A stretch of DNA of 64,000 bases, from NCBI RefSeq assembly GCF_000382445.1, contig NZ_KB905472.1, positions 2,280,602 to 2,344,601 on the forward strand, given 5' to 3'. Source of the DNA: Phocaeicola massiliensis B84634 = Timone 84634 = DSM 17679 = JCM 13223 (GTDB lineage: Bacteria > Bacteroidota > Bacteroidia > Bacteroidales > Bacteroidaceae). Position numbers and translations under genes: made by a program. The first letter of the stretch is position 1. The number at the start of each line of letters is the position of its first letter. Shown in pieces: positions 54,201 through 63,000 of the stretch. The notes under the pieces were generated by a model. That model made no database searches. It saw only the letters and a program-made list of their open reading frames with translations, and was not told the DNA's origin.

Positions 54201-54743
54201 ACTGACAGTCACTACCTGCGATTTATAACCGATATAAGTGATTTGTACCTTTACCGGCAATTGTGAAACCTCCAAAGAAAATTTTCCGTCAAAATCCGTG
54301 ATACAGCCGTTGGTTGTGTTTACCACTACGACAGAAGCCCCGATAATCGGTTCCTGAGCGGCATCCACAACAATTCCGGAAATTGTAGTCTGTCTGGTCT
54401 GTTGAGGCTTATAAACAGAAATACGTTCCCCTTCTACTTCATAACGTATATTCTTACCGGCAAATAAAATCTCCAAGACTTCCTTGACACTCTTGTTCTT
54501 CACATCAATGGAAATCTTCTGATTCGTATTTATATCATTATTACGAACCAAAAAAGAATACCCCGTTTGTCTTTCAATTTCACTGAAGACTTGATTCAAG
54601 GATACCGAACGATGCTGCATGGAAAGTCTTGCCTCCTGAATAGGCAATGCAGCGAAAGCAACATTTCCCCATAAAAGGAATGAAGCTGCCCATGCCAGAG
54701 GGACCCAATGTCCCCTGCGAGTCTTGCAAAAAGTTTTTTTCAT
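51228..54743 (-). CDS. SusC-like TonB-dependent glycan importer with STN domain
   Basis: 1171 residues. A signal peptide, then an STN domain (about 40-115: SVSLNQVFSEIERQTGYSFLV), a carboxypeptidase-like beta-sandwich (about 118-195, TTISGIVVDAAQEPIIGASV), a TonB-plug (VVGYGSQKKANLTGAVASV to about 335) and a 22-strand barrel ending FRTVSFGLNITL. The STN domain is the part that talks to FecR-type anti-sigmas, matching the fecR-like gene 63 bp upstream. It takes up oligosaccharides with energy from TonB. Presence of the STN marks the locus as a trans-envelope-signalling PUL. Confidence 0.96.
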   Translation of the reverse strand: MKKTFCKTRRGHWVPLAWAASFLLWGNVAFAALPIQEARLSMQHRSVSLNQVFSEIERQTGYSFLVRNNDINTNQKISIDVKNKSVKEVLEILFAGKNIRYEVEGERISVYKPQQTRQTTISGIVVDAAQEPIIGASVVVVNTTNGCITDFDGKFSLEVSQLPVKVQITYIGYKSQVVTVSDAKTVQVVLQEDTETLDEVVVVGYGSQKKANLTGAVASVKMDEVIANRPLSKAADALQGTVPGLLVSSNGNAPGKSKSFQIRGAYSVGIKNDDGSYGATIKPLVLIDNVEGDLDMINPEDIETITVLKDAASGAIYGARAAGGVILVTTKRPKGETTFQLNYNNNFAFASAMNLPEQAPLTEYLKAYSDAAGDQFWTMGSPSVTKWLGYLEQYRNNPSSIPTVGDGIYKDADGGIYYMNEKDLVKNMLETSFQQTHNISMTGGTNKLRYRLSAGYISHDGVLITNKDKYERMNVSGFISADITKWFTQEATFSYAHSKNMEPKSALGAIYSTRLASFYPEGNMPEGMSDAASDGLPFFTPSNQIRWSNPAKTLYDNPRIFLKSILKPFKGFQVAFEYTYDKNMYDYHWYTGKVAYTTVQGGKNITPTNDYLQKTKRYTDYNSINLYGTYDFALDDHKFKVMVGFNQESSYRETMEAYSYGQAVVEVPSLGAGTSTLKATDKYNEYSVRGGFFRVNYNYMDRYLLEVNGRYDGSSKFPKDSRYGFFPSVSLGWNIAQEKFMESTQNWLGSLKIRASYGMIGNQNVPAYSFIPTMGINNKYNGWLVDGNQVTAITSIPSLVSNNFTWEKVGTLDFGLDFSMFNNRFTGTFDWYQRNTNGMLAPGMQLPGVVGADAPYQNTADMRTRGWEVSLNWRDQIGKVGYRVGFNLSDSQSKIMKYNSNESGILTSTLSNGSTFWNYYEGKDLGEIWGYEYDGFYTVDDFTDTSSWKLKEGVPSIDGYNPRPGDVKFKNLMDDDRGTNMISSGDNTVSNPGDRKVIGNRTPRYLYGINLGANYKGFDLNVFMQGTGKRDAWIANTLTFPMYSDFKFIPLYKDLGNYWQPVDAANGDYTAANPNAEFPRIYGNYGNQGSNYRQSDRYLSDASYFRIKNVTLAYTFPKAWITKIALSQLKAFVSIENLATFSSLPKGIDPETLSWDYPAFRTVSFGLNITL

Positions 54744-54805
54744 ACTTAGAATTATTAGTTAACAAAAATATTTAAGGTATATCCATAGGGATACGGTTTT
54801 ACATC

Positions 54806-55819
54806 CTATCTGTCAGCAATAACCACGGTTTTTCCCTTCCTTCTCCAAACAAACTTATTATCTACATCCAGATAAGAAAGAATCTCATCCAAAGTCAGGT
54901 CTGCATCTATACTACCGGAAAAATATTCAGTATTCATCTTCCGGGATTGGATTAAAATCTGAACATCATATTTTTTCCCAATCGTTTTCAGAATATGAAA
55001 TAAGGTTTCGTTGACAAAAACAAGACGTCCTGTTGTCCAGGCTACTTGAGAGCCTGCGTCTACAGCCCTTACAGACAAAGTCTTTTTTGCCTTGTCATAC
55101 ACAGCCTGCTCATTGGGAGACAGATAAAATTTATCAACTCCATCCGAAGCCGCGGACACTTTGACCCGCCCTTCCACAAGGCTGACTTTTATGTTTGGCT
55201 CGTCCGGATAAGACGATACATTGAATTTGGTACCAAGTACCTTGACATTCAAATCAGCCGCATGAACAATAAAAGGCTTTTCCGCATTTTTAGCCACTTC
55301 AAAGTAAGCTTCCCCATTAAGATAAACCTCGCGTTCAGCCTTATTCTGAAATGACGCATCATACTTTATAATGGTACCTCCGTTGAGGTAAACCGATGTG
55401 CTGTCCGGCAATATCAATTTGGATTGCGCACCCTGAGGAATTTCTATCCGGCAATAGGAAACAGGTGGAACAATCACTTCTGCCGGATGGTTATTCAAAT
55501 AAATAAAACGAATGCCAAGGCCAATCAATAATGCTACCATTGCCGCAAAGCTCCCAACTCTCACCCTTCTAACCAAGGTGCGTCCGGGCGAGGAACGGAG
55601 GTCTAACTTCTCTCGCAGAAAATCAAGGTTCTGCTTCTTTCTCCGTTCAAACCAAGGCACAGAAGCAATGGCATAAGCACGTGACATCTCACGATACTTC
55701 TCCCGGCAGGAAGCATCCTTATGTAATAATTCGGTCATTCTCTGCCTATCTTCAGGTGTTATATCACCTTTCAGATAATCCAGCATCAACCTGTCAAACT
55801 CATGTATTGAATTACTCAT
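54806..55819 (-). CDS. FecR-family anti-sigma factor
   Basis: 337 residues. A cytoplasmic N-terminal sigma-binding part (about 1-85, DYLKGDITPEDRQRMTELLH), one membrane helix (GSFAAMVALLIGLGIRFIYL, about 88-107), a FecR domain (about 120-220; IEIPQGAQSKLILPDSTSVYLNGGT, NAEKPFIVHAADLNVKVLGTKFNV) and a C-terminal DUF4974 domain (about 265-337). It holds the partner sigma factor until SusC-STN contact releases it. Followed by susC and preceded by the ECF gene. Confidence 0.94.
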   Translation of the reverse strand: MSNSIHEFDRLMLDYLKGDITPEDRQRMTELLHKDASCREKYREMSRAYAIASVPWFERRKKQNLDFLREKLDLRSSPGRTLVRRVRVGSFAAMVALLIGLGIRFIYLNNHPAEVIVPPVSYCRIEIPQGAQSKLILPDSTSVYLNGGTIIKYDASFQNKAEREVYLNGEAYFEVAKNAEKPFIVHAADLNVKVLGTKFNVSSYPDEPNIKVSLVEGRVKVSAASDGVDKFYLSPNEQAVYDKAKKTLSVRAVDAGSQVAWTTGRLVFVNETLFHILKTIGKKYDVQILIQSRKMNTEYFSGSIDADLTLDEILSYLDVDNKFVWRRKGKTVVIADR

Positions 55820-55907
55820 TCTGTCGGTCTTGTATTATTAAACTAATAATAATACACGCACAACCTTAAAAGCATTTAATAAAAAAGGGACTTTTTTTAT
55901 TATTCAT

Positions 55908-56483
55908 TTAAAAAAGAAAAAATAAGAGAATTCCGATTCGTGAACCCAGCTTCTCCTTCATCTTGTCCATCGCATTTTTAATATGCACACGCACGGTGTT
56001 GACAGAGATTCCATTCTTCTCGGCAATTTCCTGCGGAGTAAGTTCAGAATAAAGATATTGTTCAAAAACAGTTCTGCACTTATCGGGCAGGGAAGTAATT
56101 ACGGTCTGTACCTGACGCTCCAAATCAGCCTGTTCCATTTCTTTTAAAGGATTGCATTCACTCATGCAATATTCTTCCTGATATTCAAGCAATGTTTCGC
56201 GATATTCATCTGCCACACGCTCCCGGCTATGAAGTGAACGCAAATAATTCAAACATCCGTTTTGCACACTGCGCACCAGATAAGGATGAATAGGAAAAAA
56301 TAAATCACCACGTTTATACCACAATTTCATAAAGACTTCATTCACTATGTCCTGAGCTTCCTCGGCATTGAAGATATAAGAATTGGCACAAGCACATAAA
56401 TAAACGAAATAGTCATTATAAAGGCACTCGAATGCCTTTACATCACCCTGATTTATTCTGTCAATTACTGCTTGATCTATCAT
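55908..56483 (-). CDS. ECF sigma factor (FecI/PUL type)
   Basis: 191 residues from the ATG at 56483 (MIDQAVIDRINQGD; the frame extends 11 residues more). Region 2 (AEEAQDIVNEVFMKLWYKR) and region 4 (LPDKCRTVFEQYLYSELTPQEIAEKNGISVNTVRVHIKNAMDKMKEKL) are clear; the latter is the Bacteroidetes PUL-sigma type. A TATATTTG box (56521-56514, minus) precedes it. It should switch on susC-susD-sulfatases once FecR lets go. Confidence 0.94.
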   Translation of the reverse strand: MIDQAVIDRINQGDVKAFECLYNDYFVYLCACANSYIFNAEEAQDIVNEVFMKLWYKRGDLFFPIHPYLVRSVQNGCLNYLRSLHSRERVADEYRETLLEYQEEYCMSECNPLKEMEQADLERQVQTVITSLPDKCRTVFEQYLYSELTPQEIAEKNGISVNTVRVHIKNAMDKMKEKLGSRIGILLFFLF

Positions 56484-56626
56484 TTTTCGTTCTTCATTTT
56501 CTATCACAAAGTACAAATATACAGCTTTTTTAATGACTTTTAATTATATACGATAATTATTTTCCGAGAAGAAGAAGCGAATGAACAGCAATTGCAAGAA
56601 ATTTGAAATTAACCGGAAGAAAGAAG

Positions 56627-56656
56627 TTGGAAATCAAAAGCAAAAGATTACATTTG
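56627..56656 (+). promoter_or_regulatory. Promoter of cytidine deaminase
   Basis: TTG (56627-56629), a 19-bp spacer and TACATTTG (56649-56656), 24 bp before the ATG at 56681; a good Bacteroides-type promoter. Confidence 0.7.
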
Positions 56657-56680
56657 CATACAAACCAAGGCTTAAACACC

Positions 56681-57166
56681 ATGAAAGAAATCAAACTGGA
56701 AATCAATATTGAGGCACGCAAGTATAACGAACTCACGGAAGAAGACCGTAAATTGGTGGATGCTGCGTGCAAGGCAACACAAAGAAGTTATGCACCTTAT
56801 TCGCATTTCTCGGTAGGAGCTGCTGCCCTGCTGGAGAACGGTGTTGTGGTAACAGGAAGCAATCAGGAAAATGCAGCTTATCCCTCCGGACTATGCGCCG
56901 AACGCACTACCCTATTTTATGCCAATTCCCAATATCCCGACCAAGCGGTAAAAACACTTGCCATTGCTGCACGAACCGAACAAGACTTCCTTGACACTCC
57001 CATCCCACCCTGTGGTGCCTGCCGACAAGTGTTGCTGGAAACTGAAAAGCGGTTTGGAAAACCAATGCGTATCTTACTTTACAGCAAATCGGATATTTAT
57101 ATCATGGAAGGTGTAAGTGCTTTGTTGCCTTTGTCTTTCGATGGAGATTATTTAACAACGAATTAA
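56681..57166 (+). CDS. cdd: Cytidine deaminase
   Basis: 161 residues from the ATG at 56681, just after the promoter. Zinc ligands are in CAERTTLF (Cys-Ala-Glu, with Glu as proton shuttle) and PPCGACRQVL; the substrate-binding FSVGAAALLENG segment precedes them. It turns cytidine and deoxycytidine into uridine and deoxyuridine. The upstream 26 residues of the open frame cover the promoter and are not translated. Confidence 0.95.
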   Translation: MKEIKLEINIEARKYNELTEEDRKLVDAACKATQRSYAPYSHFSVGAAALLENGVVVTGSNQENAAYPSGLCAERTTLFYANSQYPDQAVKTLAIAARTEQDFLDTPIPPCGACRQVLLETEKRFGKPMRILLYSKSDIYIMEGVSALLPLSFDGDYLTTN

Positions 57167-57188
57167 TCCCCTCATTTTCCATATAAAG

Positions 57189-57300
57189 TAACATACGTAC
57201 GTACAGGCATATGCGTACGTATGTATAGCTTCATACGTACGTATGCGTAGGGCTACGCATACGTACGTGTAGTTCTATGAGGACATACGTGTAAAAGCAT
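57189..57300. repeat. Alternating purine-pyrimidine TACGTACG array, second copy
   Basis: About five degenerate units of 19-23 bp with core CATACGTACGTATGCGTAGG, in the gap between the convergent cdd and GNAT genes. Alternation of purine and pyrimidine holds for runs up to about 20 nt (GCATATGCGTACGTATGTATA). It is the same family as 18326-18438, but with a less conserved spacer. Confidence 0.78.
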
Positions 57301-57355
57301 GCTTTCTGTCAGGCTGAGTCTGTTTTGGATATACAGACAAAGGAACGTACTAAGC

Positions 57356-57868
57356 TTAATCTGTAACCTTTTTATTATAATACTCCAAAAACACCACTTC
57401 CTTTGCCATCAAAAAATTAGTGAGAGAAAGCTGATTCGCCTTGCGCTTTTGTTCTTTTTCTACTACATAACCTTTTTTTTCAAAGAAAGGGCGGGCAGTC
57501 AAGCTCACTTCGGATGTAATCCGCGTAATCCCGGCTGTAATTGCGTAGCGTTCTATTTCTTCCAAAAGCATCGTAGCAATACCTTCACCTTGAAAATCCT
57601 TGTGGACAAACATAGAATGTAAATAGCCTTGAGGCGTAATAGATGAAAAACCAACGATTTGTGACTGTTGATTAACGGCTACAACAAAATAGTGGGTCTC
57701 TATCCTCTCTTTAATGTTAGAAAGGTTATTTCCGCAGGATGCCCAATCCTCAACTTCTGCCTGTGAGTAATCACGTCTGTTTATCACAAGAACAGTATTT
57801 TGAAATAACTCTTTTAGCGCAACCGCATCCGATTGTTGAGCTTGCCTGATTGTAAAGTTCGTTTTCAT
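57356..57868 (-). CDS. GNAT family acetyltransferase
   Basis: 170 residues. The acetyl-CoA loop is HKDFQGEGIATMLLEEIERYA (motif A, Q-x-x-G-x-A), preceded by strands LHSMFV and followed by the C-terminal RPFFEKKGYVVEKEQ. The substrate is unknown. The gene ends at the repeat array. Confidence 0.88.
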   Translation of the reverse strand: MKTNFTIRQAQQSDAVALKELFQNTVLVINRRDYSQAEVEDWASCGNNLSNIKERIETHYFVVAVNQQSQIVGFSSITPQGYLHSMFVHKDFQGEGIATMLLEEIERYAITAGITRITSEVSLTARPFFEKKGYVVEKEQKRKANQLSLTNFLMAKEVVFLEYYNKKVTD

Positions 57869-57912
57869 ATCTATTTATAATGTTTTTTTCTATCCTTCTT
57901 ATCTTACACCGG

Positions 57913-58863
57913 TTATTTCATCTCACTCTTTCTCTTTTTCCACAGTTGATAACTATTAAAAATATTTTGCCACACCACATAGCTACCGGGACCGACAGAC
58001 GATAAAGGATTGAGATAAGTCACTGCCATCCAAATGGCAAGCACCGTATTCTTCTGTCCCAAAGCCTGCCCCGCGCTGATTCGGTCATGATAAGCACTGC
58101 CAATTCTTTTACCAAAATAAAATTGCAGACAGCAAGTGGCAAGTCCTGCCAAAGCAATCATTATCTCGATGGAAACATCGGCAGCAGCGGTAACCAGTGA
58201 GCGCACGGTTTGTCCTGTCACAATAGTCAGTGCAACCGCCCACAAATAAAAAGCGACCCCATGATATTTCGACAACAGTCGATGTACAGATGGGATATAA
58301 TAACGAAACAACAATGCAATAAAAAAAGGAGCCAGTAACAGAGGAAACACTTTACTCAGTATTTTAAGAAAAGCCACCACAAAGGTGATGTTGGCATGAG
58401 GCTCCACAAGCGGAAACACAAGCGGCACCGCTATTGCCGCCAATACATTCGAAAGTAAGGTATAAGTAGTAAGCGTGGAAGCACTTCCTCCCAGTTTTCC
58501 TGTAATGACAGCCGCTGCCGTGGCCGTGGGACAAATCAGGCAAACCATCGCCCCTTCAAAAATATCCCTGTAAGCCTCCTCCATGGGGCAGAAAATCAGC
58601 AACAAAGCAATAATGCCGCTTGATACAGCCTGAATGGACAATAGCCATACGTGCCATGCCTTGGGTAGTAATTCCTTGGGCTCAATCTTACAAAAAGTAA
58701 GCAGCAACTGTGCGAAGATAAGAAAAGGAGTCAAAACGGCAATCAGCCAATTCACAAAAGGTTTTGCCGGCTCCAAAATAGTGACGTTGGCCAACAGGAA
58801 ATATCCGATAGCTCCGGCAAACATTGCCAAAGGCAGCGTCCAATTCTTCAGAAATTTAAGCAT
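57913..58863 (-). CDS. Bile acid:sodium symporter family (SBF) transporter
   Basis: 316 residues from the ATG at 58863; eight residues upstream are less likely. About nine hydrophobic segments, with the SBF signature GAMVCLICPTATAAAVITGKLGGSASTLTTYTLLSN (about 115-145) and a second core GQALGQKNTVLAIWMA near the C-terminus. It should move an organic anion with sodium in the cytoplasmic membrane; the substrate is not visible. Confidence 0.85.
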   Translation of the reverse strand: MLKFLKNWTLPLAMFAGAIGYFLLANVTILEPAKPFVNWLIAVLTPFLIFAQLLLTFCKIEPKELLPKAWHVWLLSIQAVSSGIIALLLIFCPMEEAYRDIFEGAMVCLICPTATAAAVITGKLGGSASTLTTYTLLSNVLAAIAVPLVFPLVEPHANITFVVAFLKILSKVFPLLLAPFFIALLFRYYIPSVHRLLSKYHGVAFYLWAVALTIVTGQTVRSLVTAAADVSIEIMIALAGLATCCLQFYFGKRIGSAYHDRISAGQALGQKNTVLAIWMAVTYLNPLSSVGPGSYVVWQNIFNSYQLWKKRKSEMK

Positions 58864-59017
58864 ATTATAGATTTTTTGGGGATGCAAAGTAATAGAAAAT
58901 CAACCAAATACTCGTCTGTTTTTCGGGTTTTATGGCATCTTTCTACTAAAAAACACAAAACTTGAAGGTAAAAGCCGAGTTTTCATTAAAAATCGCTACA
59001 TTTGCACCTTAATTAAT

Positions 59018-60232
59018 ATGAGAACCGATAGACTTAAAATAATAATTCTGTTGTGTAGCCTTGCGCTAGTCTTGCCCTTTCTTTGTCTTACAGCCGAAGG
59101 AAAGGACTTCACTGTTGTCATTGACCCCGGTCACGGAGGCCATGACCCCGGTGCCATCGGCAGACGCGGAAAAGAAAAGAATATCAATCTGAATGTGGCA
59201 TTGAAAGTAGGACGCCTGATACAGAACAACTGTAAAGACGTAAAAGTCATATTCACACGCCGCAGCGATGTGTTTATTCCTTTGGACCGCCGGGCACAAA
59301 TAGCCAATAACGCCAAAGCAGACTTATTCATCTCCATCCATACCAATTCGGTAGCCCGCGGACGCAATGTCAGAGGTACGGAAACCTACACCCTCGGTCT
59401 CCATCGGACAGAAGAAAACCTGGAAGTCGCCAAAAAGGAAAACTCTGTTATTTTAATAGAGGACAATTATCAGCAACGTTATGCCGGTTTCAATCCGAAC
59501 TCTTCGGAAAGTTACATCATCTTTGAATTCCTGCAGGACAAAAACATGGAGAAGAGTGTCAAACTGGCAACTCTGATACAAAAACAATTCAAGACTTCGG
59601 CACGCCGCATAGACAAAGGCGTGCATCAGGCAGGATTTCTCGTACTTCGTGAAACATCCATGCCCGGTGTATTGGTAGAGCTCGGCTATATCTCTACTCC
59701 CGATGAAGAACAGTATCTTCTGTCCGACACAGGCAGTGAAGCATTGGCAAACAGTATTTACAAAGCTTTCTTAAACTATAAACGCGAACACGACGCACCA
59801 ATAGACCGTAGCAAAGTGCAGCAACCGGAAGTGCCCGAACCGGAGGAATCTGTAGCGGAAACACCGACCGATGAACCCGACAGTGCACCCGAACCGGTAA
59901 GAAGCAACAGAAAGCCGGGTACACCTAACATCAAGACAAATAAGAGCAACCCTGAAGTTGTACATAAACCGATATTCAAAATACAAATATTGGCATCCGA
60001 TAGGGTATTGCCCAAAAACAGCAGACAATTAAAAGGACTTTCTCCGGTAAGTTATTATAAAGAAAAAGGGCTATATAAATATACCTATGGAGAAAGCACC
60101 GACTATAATAAAGTATTACGCATGAAGCGCGAAGTTACCGCTAAATTTAAAGATGCATTCATCATTGCCTTTAAAAACGGAGAAAAGATGAATGTAAACG
60201 AAGCCATCAAAGAATTTAAGAAAAACAGATAA
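59018..60232 (+). CDS. N-acetylmuramoyl-L-alanine amidase with SPOR-like tail
   Basis: 404 residues. A signal peptide, then an Amidase_3 domain (about 28-245) with zinc ligands in VIDPGHGGHDPGAIG, KEKNINL and SIHTNS and the catalytic Glu in GVLVELGYIS. A Pro/Glu-rich linker leads to a C-terminal SPOR-like domain (about 318-404, FKIQILASDRVLPKNSRQL). It cuts the peptide from peptidoglycan during cell separation. The MCE gene follows after 22 bp, so the two form one operon. Confidence 0.93.
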   Translation: MRTDRLKIIILLCSLALVLPFLCLTAEGKDFTVVIDPGHGGHDPGAIGRRGKEKNINLNVALKVGRLIQNNCKDVKVIFTRRSDVFIPLDRRAQIANNAKADLFISIHTNSVARGRNVRGTETYTLGLHRTEENLEVAKKENSVILIEDNYQQRYAGFNPNSSESYIIFEFLQDKNMEKSVKLATLIQKQFKTSARRIDKGVHQAGFLVLRETSMPGVLVELGYISTPDEEQYLLSDTGSEALANSIYKAFLNYKREHDAPIDRSKVQQPEVPEPEESVAETPTDEPDSAPEPVRSNRKPGTPNIKTNKSNPEVVHKPIFKIQILASDRVLPKNSRQLKGLSPVSYYKEKGLYKYTYGESTDYNKVLRMKREVTAKFKDAFIIAFKNGEKMNVNEAIKEFKKNR

Positions 60233-60254
60233 TTATATAAAAGAAATAACAGAA

Positions 60255-61142
60255 ATGACGAAAGAGGTAAAAATAGGATTAATAGGCATCGCTGCTTTAG
60301 CCATGCTAATTTATGGTATCAATTACCTGAAAGGAATCAACATGTTCCAATCAGCAAACTATTATTATGTAGAATATACCAACATAAACGGTCTGGCCGG
60401 CTCCAGCCCCGTATTTGCCAATGGTTTTAAAGTGGGTACTGTGAGAAGTATCAACTATAATTACAAGAAACCGGGGCATGTGACGGTAGAGGTAGAGGTA
60501 GACAAAGAAATGCGCATCCCCAAAGGAAGTAAAGGAGAATTGGTTACCGAAATGCTGGGAACGGTAAAAATGAACTTACTCTTGAATGATAAAACCAACG
60601 AATTTTTCCAGCCGGGAGATACTTTGCCCGGAATAACCAACAATGGTTTGATGGGGGTAGCTGAAGAAAAGTTGGTTCCCCAAGTGGAACAGCTTCTTCC
60701 CAAAATGGATTCCATTCTTCAATCATTGAACAAACTCCTGGCAGACCCGGCACTGACGGCAACCATACACAATGCTGAGAGACTGACAGCCAACTTGGAC
60801 GTTACTACACGCCAGCTGAATTCATTAATGAATAATGAATTACCGCAGATCACCGGCCGATTGGTGACCATTACCGATAACTTCTCTGTCATCAGTGAAA
60901 ACTTAAAAGGCATTGACTATGCAAGCACTTTCAGCAAAGTAGACTCTACATTATATAATGTACAATTGCTGACCGAAAAACTCACCCGCAAAGATAATAC
61001 CATTGGCTTATTGTTCAACGACCCGACATTCTACCAGAACTTAAGTACAACAACAGCCAATGCAGCTTCCCTGCTGGAAGACCTGAAGGCACATCCCAAA
61101 CGGTATGTACACTTCTCGCTGTTCGGCAAGAAAGATAAGTAA
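60255..61142 (+). CDS. MCE (MlaD-like) domain protein
   Basis: 295 residues. One N-terminal membrane helix (VKIGLIGIAALAMLIYGINYL), then an MCE domain (about 35-115; YYVEYTNINGLAGSSPVFANGFKVGTV) and a helical tail (about 130-295) with LPQITGRLVTITDNFSVISENLKG. It is the substrate-binding subunit of an Mla-type lipid transporter across the periplasm. The permease and ATPase genes are not in view. Confidence 0.9.
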   Translation: MTKEVKIGLIGIAALAMLIYGINYLKGINMFQSANYYYVEYTNINGLAGSSPVFANGFKVGTVRSINYNYKKPGHVTVEVEVDKEMRIPKGSKGELVTEMLGTVKMNLLLNDKTNEFFQPGDTLPGITNNGLMGVAEEKLVPQVEQLLPKMDSILQSLNKLLADPALTATIHNAERLTANLDVTTRQLNSLMNNELPQITGRLVTITDNFSVISENLKGIDYASTFSKVDSTLYNVQLLTEKLTRKDNTIGLLFNDPTFYQNLSTTTANAASLLEDLKAHPKRYVHFSLFGKKDK

Positions 61143-61192
61143 GGCTTCCGCTTAAAATAGAAATATTCTAAATAAAGCCATATTTCCTTTTT

Positions 61193-61228
61193 TTCCCTGT
61201 TGGCTAGTAAAAGGCTGTCAACAGGGAA
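61193..61228. terminator. Hairpin after the amidase-MCE operon
   Basis: TTCCCTGTTG / CAACAGGGAA (61193-61202 / 61219-61228), 10-bp perfect stem. The rest of the 330-bp gap before dnaA shows no gene; AT-rich and with no TTATCCACA-type DnaA box recognised. Confidence 0.65.
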
Positions 61229-61472
61229 GAAAGGCTTAAAGAAGCGGAGTTAATCACCAATATAGCGACACAAGAAAAGCTCAATAGAAAGCTAAGAATC
61301 AAGAGCTTACAAATATGCAACTTTCATTCCGGACTGACCTCAGAGTGCTTTTTATAAGTCACTGAAACTAAAGAGATTACTTTTAAAATATAAAAAGCAA
61401 GAAAAAAGCGATTTGTTTTTTCAGATTTTCATTTCGAAATTTGCATTGTAGAAGTTTCGCTTTTTATAATAA

Positions 61473-62885
61473 ATGTCTTATATGATTGAAAACGATCACG
61501 TCGTTTTATGGAATCGATGTCTCAATATCATTAGAGACAATGTTCCTGATACGACTTATAAAACTTGGTTTGAGCCTATCGTACCTCTGAAGTACGAAGA
61601 CCACGCCTTGACCATTGGAGTCCCGAGTCCTTTCTTCTATGAATTTTTGGAAGAAAAGTTCGTGGATTTATTGCGTGCAGCCCTTTATAAAGAAATCGGG
61701 GAAGGTACGCAGTTGATGTATTGCATATTAACAGACAAGACCAATCATATAACTGTAAATATAGAGGGTACCAAGCGTTCTTCGGCATTACCCGCACAAA
61801 CAGTTATAAAAGATGGCAATAAGGCTCCCAACCCGATGCAGGCTCCGGCTCCGCAGGATTTGGATCCGCACTTGAACCCGAACTACAATTTCGAGAACTT
61901 TATCAAAGGAAACAGTAACGAGTTTTCGCGTACTGTAGGAGAAACCGTGGCAAAGAACCCTGCCCGGACATTCAATCCGTTGTTTTTATACGGACCGTCA
62001 GGTGTGGGAAAAACCCACTTAATCAATGCCATAGGTACACGCATCAAGGAACTTTATCCGGAAAAACGAGTATTATATGTATCGGCACATTTGTTTCAGG
62101 TACAATATACCGACTCTGTACGTACAAACCATTTCAATGATTTCATCAGTTTCTACCAGACAATAGATGTGCTGATTATCGATGATATCCAGGAATTTGC
62201 CGGTGTTACCAAAACTCAGAATACCTTCTTCCATATCTTTAACCACCTGCACCAAAACGGTAAGCAACTTATCCTGACTTCCGACCGCGCACCGGTGATG
62301 CTGCAAGGTATGGAAGAACGCCTCCTGACCCGTTTTAAATGGGGTTTGGTAGCCGAACTGGAAAAGCCTGATGTGGAACTGAGAAAGAATATTCTCCGCA
62401 ACAAGATTCGCCGTGACGGACTGAATATTCCTGAATCTGTAATAAACTACATTGCCGAAAACGTCAACGAAAGCGTACGTGAACTGGAAGGTATCATCAA
62501 CTCTCTGTTGGCACAGTCCATTATCTTTAAGCGTGACGTGGACATCGATTTGGCAGAACGGATTGTTCGCAAAGCGGTTCGTTGCGAAAGCAAACCGATT
62601 ACCATCGAGGACATTATCGCCAAAGTATGCAGTCATTATGAGATAGAAGAATCGGCAATCCACACTAAAACGCGCAAAAGAGAAGTCGTGCAGGTACGTC
62701 AGGTTGCCATGTTCCTTGCAAAAAAGCATACAGACGCCTCCTCTTCCAAGATTGGTCAGTTAATTGGAAATAAAGACCACGCTACCGTATTGCATGCTTG
62801 CAAAATAGTGAAAGATCAGGTAGAGGTAGATAAATCATTCAAAGCTGATATAGAAGAAATTGAAGCATTACTAAGAAGAAAATAA
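61473..62885 (+). CDS. dnaA: Chromosomal replication initiator protein
   Basis: 470 residues. Domain I (about 1-90, [20 protein letters not shown]), a short linker, the AAA+ domain III with GPSGVGKTH and [11 protein letters not shown], and domain IV with the DnaA-box signature [12 protein letters not shown] (about 433-444). It binds the origin and melts DNA to begin replication. The start could be the ATG at 61473 or 61482. No dnaN or DnaA-box cluster is beside it, so the origin is probably elsewhere. Confidence 0.97.
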   Translation: MSYMIENDHVVLWNRCLNIIRDNVPDTTYKTWFEPIVPLKYEDHALTIGVPSPFFYEFLEEKFVDLLRAALYKEIGEGTQLMYCILTDKTNHITVNIEGTKRSSALPAQTVIKDGNKAPNPMQAPAPQDLDPHLNPNYNFENFIKGNSNEFSRTVGETVAKNPARTFNPLFLYGPSGVGKTHLINAIGTRIKELYPEKRVLYVSAHLFQVQYTDSVRTNHFNDFISFYQTIDVLIIDDIQEFAGVTKTQNTFFHIFNHLHQNGKQLILTSDRAPVMLQGMEERLLTRFKWGLVAELEKPDVELRKNILRNKIRRDGLNIPESVINYIAENVNESVRELEGIINSLLAQSIIFKRDVDIDLAERIVRKAVRCESKPITIEDIIAKVCSHYEIEESAIHTKTRKREVVQVRQVAMFLAKKHTDASSSKIGQLIGNKDHATVLHACKIVKDQVEVDKSFKADIEEIEALLRRK

Positions 62886-62887
62886 AA

Positions 62888-62986
62888 AGTCTCATTCTGT
62901 AGAGACTGCTTTTTAGGCACAAATAACACAGATAAACACGGATTTTTCATCTTTTCCGTAAATCGTGTGTTATTCATGCCTAAAAA
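62888..62986. repeat. Terminator and CACGGATTTT-type inverted repeat, second copy
   Basis: A small terminator AGTCTC / GAGACT (62888-62893 / 62902-62907) with T-run follows dnaA. Directly behind it, TTTTTAGGCACAAATAACAC (62910-62929) pairs with 62967-62986 in 18 of 20 positions, enclosing AACACGGATTTTTCATC and TCCGTAAATCGTG. It lies between the convergent dnaA and nitroreductase genes; the CACGGATTTT / TCCGTAAA core recalls the element at 43664-43717. Confidence 0.75.
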
Positions 62987-63000
62987 TAAATACAAACGGA

